Assembly: GCA_940671915.1 (NCBI GenBank)
Contig: CALNVZ010000174.1
Coordinates: forward strand, 1,258,160-1,322,159
DNA length: 64,000 nt
Direction of reading: 5' to 3'
Source: Paracentrotus lividus
Lineage: Eukaryota; Echinodermata; Echinoidea; Camarodonta; Echinidae
This document shows, one piece after another, positions 38,235 to 49,257 of the stretch. Numbering within the stretch: position 1 is the first letter of the stretch; every line of letters begins with the position of its first letter. The position numbers were made by a program, and so were the translations under genes. The notes beneath the pieces are model-generated. The model had not been told where the DNA came from and did not search any database. It saw only the letters and a program-made list of their open reading frames with translations.

Positions 38235-39590
38235 CTCAATCTATGTTTCCCAAACTATTGTGGCAATGCAACATGTGGGAATAATTACATTTTAAAGACC
38301 GTTTGACCAAGCAAATCAGGCATGCATGCCAGTTGTCATATGGTATGCCGTTAAGGAATTACAAATTAAGTTTGAATTACCAACATTGATATTAATGGTT
38401 ATAAAACAGTACACATTAAGATAAACTGACATTGCATTGGCACCTAGTTATCATTACTATATTTACATTTGCTAATGTAGTTTTCTTTTGCATTTTAGAA
38501 CATTTTACGCCTCTTAGAATTGTGTACAAAAATGGGATAATCTAATCTGGTAAAACATGGAAGCAAGATTTATTTACTTAGAAAATGAATATCATTATCC
38601 TAAAATTAAATCTCATAATTATGTCCAAGGTTGCTCCTCTGTAGTTTTTACTTTTTGGATGAAAAAACAAACCGTCTACATGGAATCACAATATATAGTT
38701 ATAGAAATTTTTGGGAAATACCAACCTATAGCGGCCTCCTTTATCTGACCGACTTTTTGCATGCTATCACTTCATCGAAAAAAAGCACTAACAAATTCAA
38801 TATGTATTTTTCTTTGGAATGACAATGATTGCCCAGACGTCTATCGTTAATATGGGTCACCTCACAAGCTTTAAAGCTTTTTACAACTTCAACAGACTGA
38901 ATGGCCACGGTTTCGTCCACTGGCTAGTATCCCAATATTTCTATCATATGCCATGTTAATTTATAAATAATAAGGGTTGATGTGTGAAACCTTTTATTTC
39001 CAGACCTTTCTTTGCTTACTTCACAATCAAGGAACTGAAATTCGTGTATTTTCAATTCTACATGTCTTTTATTACCCTCGTTTTTTTTTTTAAATAGTAA
39101 TTCAAACTTGGATAAAGCGAAAAACTGAAGTCCCAACATGTAATATTTAATTTTGTTTACAAAGAAGTTCACGCTTTTGACAAATGTTTCCATTTTGTTG
39201 TTGTTCCTTTCATACTTCACCAATGCTTTCAACATTATCATTTAGCATTAATATCTTGTGTTATTAATTTTCTGAATATGACATTGATCACGCATCTTTT
39301 GTGCAAAATTGTAGGGTTTATTGGGATTGCTATAATTTTTTAAAATTATTTATATCAAATGACTCTTGTAAATGATAAACGTTTTGCAGAAGAACTGCAA
39401 TCTTTTTACACTTACTAGTACTAGTATATGGTAATCTACACACTTAAAGAAAAAGGATAATCCATATACTTTAGTTTATCATGTTAAAGTGTTTAATTTT
39501 AACCTTTGAAATTAGTAATCATACAGGCATAGTGTCTACAGAACCTTCATAAAATCTCATCATCATTAACTTGTACACTGTTAACAGTTA
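38235..39590. other. Intergenic or intronic, no gene seen
   Basis: The short frames at 38.56-38.82 kb and 38.92-39.24 kb (minus) carry no recognisable motif and are within chance length for AT-rich DNA. If the zinc-finger gene model is right, this lies in its first intron. Confidence 0.45.
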
Positions 39591-39728
39591 CTCTACAATT
39601 ATCTTTTCTATCTTTTATCCATTCTAAAACTAATTTAAATGAATGTTTGGGCTATTGTGGTGACTGAATATTCAATTTTAATAAGGTTCCAAATTTTAAG
39701 CTTGCATATTGATATGATGCTACCTGCT

Positions 39729-41232
39729 CAGTGGCGTATCTAGGGGGGGCAAGGGGGGCACGTGCCCCGGGCGGAGCTTCAGGGGGGCGCAAAAAAAGAA
39801 AAAAAAAGAAAAAAAAAAAAAAGAAGAAGAAAGGAAAGAAGAAGAAGAAGAAGAAGGAGAAGAAGAAATAGGAGATCGGTGATCCACAGTAGATATTGGG
39901 GCCATGTTTCATTCCATTATTATTTTGACGCCCCCTAAATTTAAATTTTTGGGCGTCCCAAAGTTTCTAGTCATTTTTAGGTTTAGTACCTTCTATCTTA
40001 GTTTCGGGTGAATTTTGCGCCCCCTGTATAGGCCTAGGCCTATATTGAAGATCAAATCGGCGCCCTTAGCTTCAGTTTAGCGTCCCTCTATAAAGGTTAA
40101 GATTAATTGTGTGCCCTCCTAATCCTCATTTTAAGACCAATTTGACATCTCCTGAGTTTCGATTTAATTTGGAGCCCCCTTTAAATAGTTTAAGATCAAT
40201 ATGGCGCCTCAAATTTTAAAATCAATTTGCCCCTCCCCCTCTGCTTCAGATGAACATTTTTTTTTCCGTCCCTGCTTTTTCTCGCTGCCTTTTACTCCCT
40301 TTTTTTTTCTTTTCTTCATCATTATCAATTGTCTTTGTTTCTGTATTTTATGACCATTCAATATCAATACCTGTTCCTTGCAAAGTTTATTCAAGTTTAG
40401 AGCACTAGATTTTTTTCGCTCGCGCTTCGTGCTCGCATTATATTATATACTTTCAACAGGCACGTAACTAGGATTTTTATGGGAGGGTTCGAAATCTGCA
40501 AAAGTGGACCAGAACGTACATCAAAATTTTTTCATGTCACGCTGGCCGCGCAGGGATAAGCGGGGGGGGGGGGGGGGGGGGGTTGGTGTTCAAAAAATTT
40601 TCTGCCTTCTGCTCTCAAGAAGAGTACCATATATTAGCTATAGGGGTAGACCAAGATCGGCCCCAAAGAAATTGATAAGCAAAATAACAAAATTTAATCC
40701 ATTTTTTTTTTTGGGGGTAAAGCGGACCTCTGGTCGCCAGCGGGGGGGGGGGGGTTCGTTTCGAACCCCCCGAAACCCCCCCTGGTTACGGGCCTGTTCA
40801 AAATCATTTGTGGAAGACTAACAAAAAAGTTTAAAATTATTTTTCCTACAAAAAAAAAAAAAATTCCAAAAACACTTTGTGCAATAGGCCTTTTGACACC
40901 CCGAAGGTTAGGCATTTTTTCTTAATTGTACCTTCGTTGATAACGAAATCTGTATTCATGTTTCTTAAATGCAAGATTTGAGTAATGCAAGAACTCAAAA
41001 ATTTTCCGCTCGCGCTTCGCGCTCGCATTAAATTAAAATATTTACAAAGGAAACATAAACTGATAAGCTACGTGTACGTATCGACAGCAAATCACCCCCC
41101 AGGCCTGGGGACATGTATATATGCCACTGGTACAATAAACTAAACAAATCGTTGAGCAGAACAGGAGTAGACCGGGGAGGGGCGCAAAGTCAATATTTGC
41201 CCCGGGCGCACTTGACTCTAGATACGCCACTG
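39729..41232. mobile_element. Non-autonomous hAT element, TSD TACCTGCT
   Basis: The left end begins CAGTGGCGTATCTAG (39729) and the right end is CTAGATACGCCACTG (to 41232), a perfect 15-bp terminal inverted repeat. It is flanked on both sides by the same 8 bp, TACCTGCT (39721-39728 and 41233-41240). An 8-bp duplication with CAGTGGCG-type ends is characteristic of the hAT superfamily. Just inside each end is a 'gccccgggcg' motif. The interior has A-rich and G-rich tracts, two copies of 'gctcgcgcttcg(t/c)gctcgcatta' (near 40.41 and 41.01 kb) and a nested MITE. No hAT transposase could be read, so the element depends on others for mobility. Confidence 0.92.
40457..40796. mobile_element. MITE with CAGGCCCGTAACTA-type ends, nested copy A
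   Basis: The left end reads CAGGCACGTAACTAGGA and the right end CCTGGTTACGGGCCTG. The 5-bp flank TTCAA is duplicated (40452-40456 and 40797-40801). The interior carries G tracts (near 40.56 and 40.74 kb). A second copy in the opposite arrangement lies at 58,306-58,671, also with a 5-bp duplication. It sits inside the hAT element, so it inserted later. Confidence 0.85.
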
Positions 41233-41469
41233 TACCTGCTCCAACAACAGACTTTACAATCTACATGGCTTATCAATGGGGTTTATACATTGTTTTTGGA
41301 GTGTGATGTTGGATCATGTACAATCACTTCAATATGCCAGCCTGAAATTTGGAACCTTATTGAAATTGAGACTTCAGGAACCATAAAAGCCCAAAAATCC
41401 ATTTAAATCAGTTTTAGAATGGATAAAACAGAGAAAAGAGGAGATTATGGAGGGGTTGTGATATGTCTA

Positions 41470-41598
41470 GACCAGATCCATGTAGAAACCATATGGGCAG
41501 ACCTCAAAAATGGTATTCACCCAATTAAACCTGCAAATGAGACCGAATGGTGCAATCTTGCTGGAGGAATGGACAGAAATCTACGGAGAAATATTTAG
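41470..41598 (+). pseudogene. Tc1-family transposase C-terminal remnant
   Basis: The frame reads ...DQIHVETIWADLKNGIHPIK... to a stop at 41596. This matches the C-terminal end of Tc1 transposases, where the last catalytic acid lies in the motif N-P-I/V-E-N-L/I-W, followed by A/W-D/E-L-K and later 'EW' (here TEWCNL). Only about 43 codons are intact and upstream catalytic domains were not found, so this is a fossil. It belongs to the Tc1 element whose right inverted repeat ends at 41,897. Confidence 0.7.
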
Positions 41599-41897
41599 AA
41601 AATTCATTGACAGCTCCAACAAGTGAAAAATGAAAAATAAAATACAAGCAACACCATTACCAATTTTGGGTTAGTGTATGTAAACTTTTGACCCATTGAA
41701 TTTGTCCAAACTGAAGTAAGATCAAACATATATATGTTTCTAGATATTTTTATGAAAACATACTCTTTGAAATCAAAGTAGATACCATAACTGACTATAT
41801 TTATTAAAAAATAAATGATGCCTGATGTTCTTATGGTGGTAAAAATCTTATTTATATGTTTTCTTACTAGGTGTATGCAAACTTTTGGCCTCAACTG
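41599..41897. mobile_element. Right end of a Tc1-like transposon
   Basis: Ending at 41897 and followed by TA, the reverse complement begins CAGTTGAGGCCAAAAGTTTG, followed by CATACACC. This is the classic Tc1-type inverted repeat. A second, internal repeat near 41.67 kb ('gtgtatgtaaacttttgac') has the same motif, as in elements with two direct repeats inside each terminal repeat. The left terminal repeat was not found, so the element is truncated or rearranged. Confidence 0.8.
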
Positions 41898-41899
41898 TA

Positions 41900-43400
41900 T
41901 TTATTTACCTTTATAAAAATAAATTTACCTTTATACAAGAAAAATAATATCTGTCTACCATCTGCTCTATGATTACACTTATGCTGTATTCCTATGTATT
42001 TATTTGTTTTTGGTACTGTATGATTATTAATTGGGTTTTTATTCAAACAACAACTTGCTTGGTTACAGAAATCCTTCTTTCTTTAAAATTTTCTACGTTT
42101 TTATTTTGACAAAAATGTACCATTTTATACTGAAACATAAATTATTCCCAAGTTAAAAAAAATAAAATCTAGCGCGTTGTTTTCCTAAAACATGAGATTT
42201 TTAACAAGGTAATCTGATAATCAGGGATCGGTGCTATTTTCTTCATTCTTATCACCAAGTTTTTATTATAGATAAGCGCGAAAAACAAATTTAATTTATA
42301 CTTAAAGAATAAATACTTACTAATGTCAGTAGAATAATAAGCACGTGCAAAGATTATCGCTTAGTATACACAATAATTTTGGTTATCCACTTTTACAATA
42401 ACATTTCACATTTATTTCCTTTTCAATTACAATTCAATTTATGTTAAAAGTACAGTAGGCCTATAGTGCCTGTGTTTTTCTTTAATAGATAGAAATTAAT
42501 TTTAGATTGCCTAATCGGTTACTGTAATTTAAACTTATTTACATTAGAAATGTCATCGTGAGTGTTATCGTTATGTGAATTGTCTAGAAATCGGTTCGGG
42601 AGGACCATCACCTCAAATATGCACCAGTCGTATACTCATGTTTTTATTAGCTGATCTCCCTGTCCTACCGACAATGCTGTTTCTCATCCCGTTGGGAACC
42701 CGGTACTGTATGCTCTGGTTTGTAGCAAAATGATATCAACGTCTCGTTCTGCAGACCACGCCGTGTGATTCACCTGGCCTGTTGTGCACCGTCTGTTTCT
42801 ACCTTGCCATGCATACCTTGGTCGGCCATTCTACCATGTCTACAGTCTGTGTTAAATAAAATGGTACAAATGGAAAACATTTTTTTTTATAGTATTAAGA
42901 TTAATCACAACCTGGTATTGTTTGGTATTTTCATAAAGCAGGAAAATCAGACTTTCTTCTGCATTTTTTTCATCACATTTGGTGATGTAACTTTTGAGAT
43001 ATGACTAGTTTTCTACAATGAAGAAGAATCCATTTTTCGCACGCCATCCTATGCCTTTGTGTAGGTTTCGTATAGAGGCCATGAATTCAGCGCTCCAGAG
43101 CAATAGAAGTGCGTAATTTCGATTTGTTCCTCGTCGCACAAAATTTAGCATAGCTTTTCTTTTACGACAGCAAATTACACAGAACAAAGCGCACCAGCAA
43201 AGATAATCTTTTGGCTTTAATTTGGTACCATATACACATATCATTTGAAAAGATTTTGCACATAATTTTTTTTCCCCCCGAGTGTACAATTTTTTTTTAC
43301 ACAGACTGTAGTTCTACCTTGCATCCATCGAAAGTTGACCGACCATCAGTTATTCCATCGTAAATATTTTTAATGCTGTGCTGTTGAAATGGTTTCCTTA
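41900..43400. other. Intergenic or intronic, no gene seen
   Basis: Mostly ordinary AT-rich sequence. A short inverted pair 'ctacagtctgtgtt' (42.84 kb) and 'acacagactgtag' (43.30 kb), with related 'ctaccttgc' text at both ends, hints at another degraded hairpin element of about 0.5 kb. The frames in between have no recognisable domain. Confidence 0.4.
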
Positions 43401-43402
43401 TA

Positions 43403-44190
43403 CCCCCATTACACTGACAATCGGACTCTCATCTCGAGCTCACCTGATCCCCAAAATGGCAATTTTGATGAGTTCCGATGAAATCTCCCCCGAGGAGCCT
43501 GTTTTGGTGACCCTGACTTTTTATTATCCGCATGAAATCGGATGAAAGACTGGTATCTGCCCGGACATCTGTCCGCCGCGCTGTGTTTATCGGCTTGTCC
43601 AATCCATGAATTTGCTTTCGGAGGGTAATTTGGGGCTATCTGACTCTAAATTGGCACTTCCAACATCTATCTGATACCGGCCAAACTCTAATCTAATTAA
43701 TCAGTCACTACTCGGAGATCGATCGTACATTGACCCGATACTACCAACATTCCACAGTTGGGTTGAAAACACGGCACACTTCTCTTCTAAAAGTTGATAA
43801 AAAAACAGCTAAATTGGCAATAAGTTGAGTCACCTGATCCACCCGATTTTAATCAGATCGGCCAGGAGACGTCGGACAAGCTGAAAACAATAGAATCTTA
43901 TACACCGTCGGACGGACTGACACATATCCGATTATTGACTCGAGGTCGAAAATGCGAAATGGTGCCCGGTCAGTCCGATAGCGAACTAAGCTGAGCTGTA
44001 GTTCCCTCACCGGCACTATTTTTCCCTCTCTCGCATCCGCGTCCAACACGTCGCGGACAAATACCTGATAGACGTCAAACACACGCCTGACCATCAGACT
44101 TTGACATGAGACCACTCGGTGGGCAACCAGAAGGATTAAAAAACGCATCTGATTAGTGAACGATGCTCCAAACCTCTCAGTGGAATGGGG
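43403..44190. mobile_element. Putative TIR element with CCCCATT(A/C)CACTGA ends
   Basis: 'cccccattacactgacaatc' at the left is matched by the reverse complement of 'ctctcagtggaatgggg' at the right. The interior is distinctly richer in CpG and in 'cggac', 'gatcgg' and 'ccgat' strings than the flanks. No target duplication is clear. A minus frame at 43,849-44,148 has no known motif. A non-autonomous DNA transposon is the likeliest reading. Confidence 0.45.
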
Positions 44191-44782
44191 TGAAATTCTG
44201 CTTAAGGAACTTACTTGCGAATTCCACCTTAATATCTAGATCGCACTAAAGCACTGCATTTAACATAAATAATTTCGAATTTATCTCTTCATTTTTAACG
44301 AATATTACTCACGGCTAAGAAATGATTAAATTCAATTTCATGTCTCTGAACGTACCAAATGGTAAAAAGATAATATACTCGCATGCGATCGCACCAGCAA
44401 GCGCACAACCAGTTATAATGAAACCAAACCAAAGAGCTTTTTTTATAGGGCTCTACCGATCATTCGATTCCGCAATGAAAATTTGACTAAAACCCAAAAT
44501 AACCCAAAGCAATTATTTTCTGGACCATTCTGGTCACGTGTGTGACCGAAATTACGCAAAATCTTGATATTAATTGGCTACAACTCTAACAATTCTAAAG
44601 ATATACTGATTTAATGTTGATATTATGCTAACATATTTTGTTGCTATCATTTGGAATCAATTTGGGTCACGTGTTAGTGACTTCACAAAACGGCATGATT
44701 TTTAAAGTCAATTCACTTTTGAAATTCCTGTGACTTTTAAAATGATAAAATGTTCTTTTTGCTGTGAGATATGCCTTATGGA

Positions 44783-44868
44783 TCTGTTAACACAAAAAAA
44801 AAAAAAATAAAAAAAAAAAAAAAAAAACCACTGGATAGGAGCCATCTCCGATTAAAAAAAAAAAAATA
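44783..44868 (+). repeat. Poly(A)-rich tracts
   Basis: Two A-rich runs (44.79-44.83 and 44.85-44.87 kb) lie between the second and third palindromic sites. Confidence 0.85.
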
Positions 44869-45089
44869 AAATGTATGTCGTTATGTCGGGTCACGAGTGT
44901 GACATTTTAGTGTCAATAAACCAACTACAGAAAAAAATAAAATATAAATCATTTGCAGGTAAATGTACATTTTGAGCAATTACTATATCCGCTGTGGTAA
45001 AACTTTTATGAACTCAACCCTAATCAGTCACTGGGGTGTTTTGGTAGCTGTAAAGACTGGGGGTGGGGCGGGGAGGGAAGGGGGCCATG

Positions 45090-45150
45090 ATGCCCCTATA
45101 AGATCTCGGCTGTTGATCGCGCGAGCGCGCTGAAAATTTGCACGATAGTA
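45090..45150. repeat. GC-rich 'gatcgcgcgagcgcgctgaaaa' island
   Basis: A short CpG-rich island containing GCGCGAGCGCGC in otherwise AT-rich sequence. It is preceded by a G-rich stretch (45.06-45.09 kb). It resembles the GC-rich tails of echinoderm repeats and has no coding potential. Confidence 0.35.
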
Positions 45151-45714
45151 GTGTGCGATGTAAACTACAAGAAATGCGCTATTAATTTTCCCAAAATAGT
45201 ATTTATTTATTTTATATGAATTAATTATATTAATTTATGCATTGCATGAAATAATACTTGTTGTTCTAATTGACAAACTAAAGCTCCTGGAATGCAAATT
45301 TTTTTTGTTTGCATAATCTTTATAGGATTCCTAACAATTGTACTTAGAAAAATTTTGGTATCGAAATCAATTCCTTATGTATTTCATTGGTTTATGAATT
45401 TCTTATGTTTTTCTTTGTTTTTTTGCAAAAATTATTGCAGAACCATTTTGGAGCATAGTAAGCTAAAATGAATTAATTTCAGCCAATGAAAGTGAAAATA
45501 ATCAGACCTTTATGACCAACCCCATCAAGCTGGGTCACGTGTGTGACCAATTTGTTTGCTAATTAATAATCAAATTAAAACATTTCATGGATTCATATTT
45601 GGTGAGATGCAAAGTACATTAAATCTAGCTTTGGAGAGAAAAAAAAAATAATACCAGAGCCATTGTAAAGGCGGGGCATAAACTTTAAATGTTTTCTGGT
45701 CACGTGTGTGACAT

Positions 45715-46195
45715 TTGAGGACAATTAATTTCCAGGGTTAATTATCTTAATATAATCGAGAAACAACATGATTTTTTTTCATGGGGGGAGGGTAGATTAA
45801 AAAGAATAGAGGTAAATAATGATATAATGACAGTAATCCAAGTAAGGAAGTCAGCATATCCATTCCAGTCAGGGTAAAAAAAAAACACGATATTTCATGT
45901 ACCGTTTTCAGTCTAATTATCATATATGTTCTGATGTTAATTCATGCAAGTGAGCATGAAAAATTGCAAAAACCACGAAAGAAAACCTAAGTTCATGAAA
46001 CTTCAGACATTGCTCTATTTGGATATGCAGCTTAAAATCAAGAAGTGAAAATTTGATTTTGTCCCAAAAAGGTTCACTTTTCGAAGAATGGCCCTTCTTA
46101 CCAAAACAATAGGACAATACATATTACCACCTGTTATAGGCCTATATTTAATTTACTATGATTTGTTTCTGTATATAACAATATGAATGATGTAC
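45715..46195. other. Intergenic, no gene seen
   Basis: AT-rich sequence with poly(A) and poly(T) runs. The minus frame at 45,920-46,117 has no recognisable domain. Confidence 0.4.
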
Positions 46196-46199
46196 AGGT

Positions 46200-46415
46200 C
46201 TAAGTGATATTGTTATTTTTAAGATACATATAACGCTCAACGGTACGATAATATTTCAACTTACATTTAAAAGAGTTTAAAGATAATGTTGTATTTTTGC
46301 ATTTGCTACAAAACATACAGTATTCAGCATACAATTGAATAAAATTAAATCTATCCTCGACATTTATTTCAAAATTCAATAAGAAATTAACTTTATCGAT
46401 GGAATGTAATGACAT
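46200..46415 (-). pseudogene. Possible LINE C-terminal fragment
   Basis: The minus frame contains a stretch of the form ...FNFIQLYAEYCMFCSKCKN... followed by LKYYRTVERYMYLKNN. This resembles the tail of L1-type LINE ORF2 proteins: a hydrophobic 'ILLAKYxIYxCK' segment, then 'LKYYxxVExYIxLKNN'. It is short, with no reverse-transcriptase motifs next to it. It has the same orientation as the larger LINE fragment at 53.6-56.4 kb, but no sequence evidence joins them. Confidence 0.45.
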
Positions 46416-46865
46416 TTTGTTGTTATTATTATTTTCATGACTTTATAATGTCAAAACACAAGTTGCAGTCATTATATCAAGGTATGATAAATGCAATAAA
46501 GTTAATAAGTTTTGAAGGAAAATATTACATGAAAATTTTAAAAAGCGTTGTAGGCTAGGCTATAAATAAGATGTAGAGAAATGGGATATTCTTTACAATC
46601 TACACTGCAACATAATATATTGACACACAAAAAAAAAACAGAAATAATATATAAATTAGTCTAAACTTAATTTTTGCTTGCTTTTTCTACCATTTTGTAC
46701 GCTTGATGATTTCCCTTCTAATGGCGCCAAACTGTCGTTTCATTGTTAAATTCTTTTAAAAATTTGTTAAACAACCGCCCTTCTTTGGAGGAATCATTGA
46801 ATAATATTTGTTTTAATCATTTGCTGATAACTGGACAAATATTTGCTATTCTGATACTTCTTTTC
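46416..46865. other. Intergenic, no gene seen
   Basis: AT-rich sequence. The plus frame starting at 46,743 runs into the GAGACG-rich repeat and is not considered real. Confidence 0.4.
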
Positions 46866-46867
46866 CA

Positions 46868-47150
46868 TCGCGGAGACGTCTCCGATATTTTTTTCCGTCG
46901 CGGAGACACTTTTCCCCCGCGGAGACGTCTCCGTGACGTCTCCGCGACAAATTTCTAAACCGTCTCAAAGTAGTCCCGAATCCGTCTCAAAGGACGAGAT
47001 GAAGATAAGGTGGACGTATAACGAGGACTATTTATGAACGGACTAGCATCGTATTTAAAATACAATTTGACAAAAGTTGTGAGTTCCAAACCAACCAAAG
47101 CCCGTTTTACATTTTTCTAAAGAACGGGCAAGGATTTTGTAAAACTACTT
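46868..47150. repeat. GGAGACGTCTCC-rich repeat, copy 1
   Basis: The palindrome GGAGACGTCTCC and partial versions (GAGACG, CGTCTC) occur densely between 46,868 and 46,995. The stretch ends with 'agtagtcccgaatccgtctc' and, further on, 'aaaactacttcagtgtgactatggcc'. The same strings in reverse orientation occur at 56.68-56.97 kb. The density of nested palindromes suggests a transposon end or a hairpin repeat. Confidence 0.6.
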
Positions 47151-47207
47151 CAGTGTGACTATGGCCTTAGAAATCATTATTGAAATATTTCATTTTAGGC
47201 GATAATA

Positions 47208-48182
47208 CACTGTCCGTCATAAAGGTGGAATATTTTTTTGCCGCTATAGCGACATGATTTTGCTCTGACTTTAATTTTTTGAATATGTTTGTCCCTGCTT
47301 TTCTTTTGGGACCCGGTCCTTATTATTTTGGACATTTCTCCCACCCTTCCGTGGACCTTTATCCAAATAATAGTTTTGTCAACCCCTTGTATTGCCCATT
47401 TTGTCATGTTCCTCATTTTGGCTCCCTTTGTTTTCCGGCCCGATCATAGCCCCCCTCAGTCCTACCCCCAGGAAATCGCGTATGAGTTACATTTTAACTT
47501 TCTTAAGTAAATCCAGATTTTCTGGGACAGGCTACAGGTCTCTTGTACTAGGGGAGAGAGGTTGAAGTATAAAAACGCAGATTGAGTTGAAAATGCGGAA
47601 ATGTTATCCATCTTTATGCTGAAAACAAAGAAATGAAAAAACCACCTTTAACCCTTAATGTCATCATTTTCACCTTAGATTCTAGTTTACCTGATGACAC
47701 AGCTGTAAATAGTCATTATTGATAATATCATGATTTTAGTATTTATTTGTTGAGATTTTACAAACAATTTAGGGAGATAGAAATTTCAATGGTGTAAAAA
47801 TGAATAAAATGAATGTTGAACCTCAATCAAAATAAATTTGACCCTCCCCTAGACAAAGAGTCGAACCATAAATCTAGATTTAATTTAAAGAACAATAACA
47901 AATCTCCACTTCAGACGTGTTTCCTTGGGGTAGGACTGAGGGGCCTTGGTGGGTCGCGTGAACAAAAAAGGCCCCCAAAATAAGAAAAATGACAAAATGG
48001 CCATCTTTTGGGGTGACAACTTTTTGAAGAAAAATCCCCGGGAGGGTTGAGGGAACGTCCAAGATATACACAGGATCCCAGAAAGTGAAAGCGGTGACAA
48101 ACAACATTCAAGAAATTAATAACGGAGAGCAACGTAATGTCGCTTGAGCCAGAAAACTATTCCACCTTTATGACGAACAGTG
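47208..48182. mobile_element. Mariner/Tc1-type hairpin element with ~300-bp arms, TA-flanked
   Basis: The left end CACTGTCCGTCATAAAGG follows TA at 47206-47207. The right end, read on the other strand, is CACTGTTCGTCATAAAGG and is followed by TA (48183-48184). The inverted arms are about 300 bp each (47,208-47,510 and 47,885-48,182), with matching text such as 'gacccggtcc' / 'ggatccc', 'attttgtcat' and 'cagtcctaccccca'. The TA flanks and CACTG ends point to the IS630/Tc1/mariner group. The similar protein frames seen in the two arms only reflect the inverted duplication. No transposase is present. Confidence 0.85.
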
Positions 48183-48184
48183 TA

Positions 48185-48980
48185 CAACAAAACAAATAAA
48201 CTACTTGCACGCAAAACATCGACTTTTTTTTACAATTTATTTCACGCAACCTTTCTTATCCTTTTCTTTTCATTCCTCTACCTTGCATGAGTTTATATAT
48301 CATATTTGTGTTTAAAATGTATTTATGCCCTTCGCAAAGTTGTGATGTGTTATTCACTCATTTCCATTTGTACAGGCGAACTAAAAAAAAAAATGTATTA
48401 TCATATATAAACCTGTAGTTGTTAATATATAATCAGCTTTATAATTATAATAAACTTTTGTGAGGGAAACAGCAAATCGACCCTTTCTTGACCTATTATC
48501 GATTTTCATTAGTTCAGGAGACCATATTTAGGTATTTTGATTATTCATCATATTTCATCAGGAAATGTAGTCGTTTCAATTAAAAAAAAATATGTTTATG
48601 TCTGTGGAGAATACAATTTACGAATGAATTGGATTCCCTCAACAAATCATATTTTTATTACTTTACAATGCAGGTAACTGAAAAGCTGGAGTATTTTAGT
48701 TTACTCTGAAATATAATGAAATAAAATACGATAAACACATATCACTTGCAAAAGGAGATTAATGTTACCATCTAAAAAAAACCCAAACCCCCCCCCAAAA
48801 AACCCCCCCAAAAACCGCGGTCCAGACAAATTGGCTACATATATTTTTCTATAAAATACTTACATTGCGCTGATGGAAATTAACAGTCCATGATATATCT
48901 TTGCCATTACACTTTTCGACATAGATTAGCTAAATCTATAAAATGAACATTTGGGAGGCCTTCTTTTGAGAAAATTAATA
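48185..48980. other. Intergenic or intronic, no gene seen
   Basis: AT-rich sequence. At 48,776-48,818 there is an A/C tract with repeated runs of five to nine C, a G-quadruplex candidate on the minus strand. Confidence 0.45.
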
Positions 48981-48986
48981 TCAACG

Positions 48987-49000
48987 CCAGTAGAGGGCGC
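48987..49000 (+). promoter_or_regulatory. Sequence match to the CTCF core motif
   Basis: CCAGTAGAGGGCGC fits the published degenerate CTCF core (CCASYAGRKGGCRS) at every position. It lies about 260 bp upstream of the candidate exon at 49,258. Motif matches of this kind also occur inside invertebrate repeats, so binding is a hypothesis. Confidence 0.35.
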
Positions 49001-49257
49001 TAAATCTGCTCTAATTATATCCCATATTTAAAATGTAATCGTTTTAAAGCATGGATCGTTAATAAGATTCTTATTATACGAATCCATGTTTAATCGTAAT
49101 TCAGTGTTTTTTTATTAAATCCTCACCCTGTGGAAAGCAACTGTGAAAACAATTACGTGAGGAAAAAAAATATCACAATACAAAATCCTCTCGCTACTAA
49201 ATAGATTTAGTGCAGAATTTTAAAAAGACGTTAATCATTTTATTTCATTAATTTCAG

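Larger units (their letters stand above)
39600..41430. mobile_element. Old foldback split by a hAT insertion
   Basis: 'ttttatccattctaaaac' followed by 'tcaattttaataaggttccaaatttt' (39.62-39.70 kb) is the reverse complement, with few changes, of 41.34-41.43 kb ('gaaatttggaaccttattgaaattga' and 'ttttagaatggataaaa'). The arms of about 110-120 bp are now separated by 1.5 kb because the hAT element at 39,729-41,232 inserted between them. The right side continues into a Tc1-like remnant. Confidence 0.65.
44532..45712. promoter_or_regulatory. Array of five GGTCACGTGTGTGACC palindromic sites
   Basis: The 16-bp inverted repeat GGTCACGTGTGTGACC occurs exactly at 44532-44547 and 45533-45548. Close variants lie at 44665-44681, 44889-44903 and 45698-45712, the last being identical over 15 bp. 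Each contains GGTCA and TGAC(C) half-sites in inverted orientation, like nuclear-receptor elements, and most contain the E-box core CACGTG. The flanking sequence differs between sites. The array could be a cis-regulatory cluster or the visible part of an old repeat family. Confidence 0.4.

Noticed and set aside
40240..40400. Lys/Glu-rich minus frame near 40.2-40.4 kb
   Set aside because: It lies inside the non-autonomous hAT element over a T-rich tract, with no transposase motif.
47289..48132. Apparent family of similar proteins (PQSYPQE / PQSYPKE ends) on opposite strands
   Set aside because: The similarity comes from the inverted arms of one hairpin transposon, not from two related genes.
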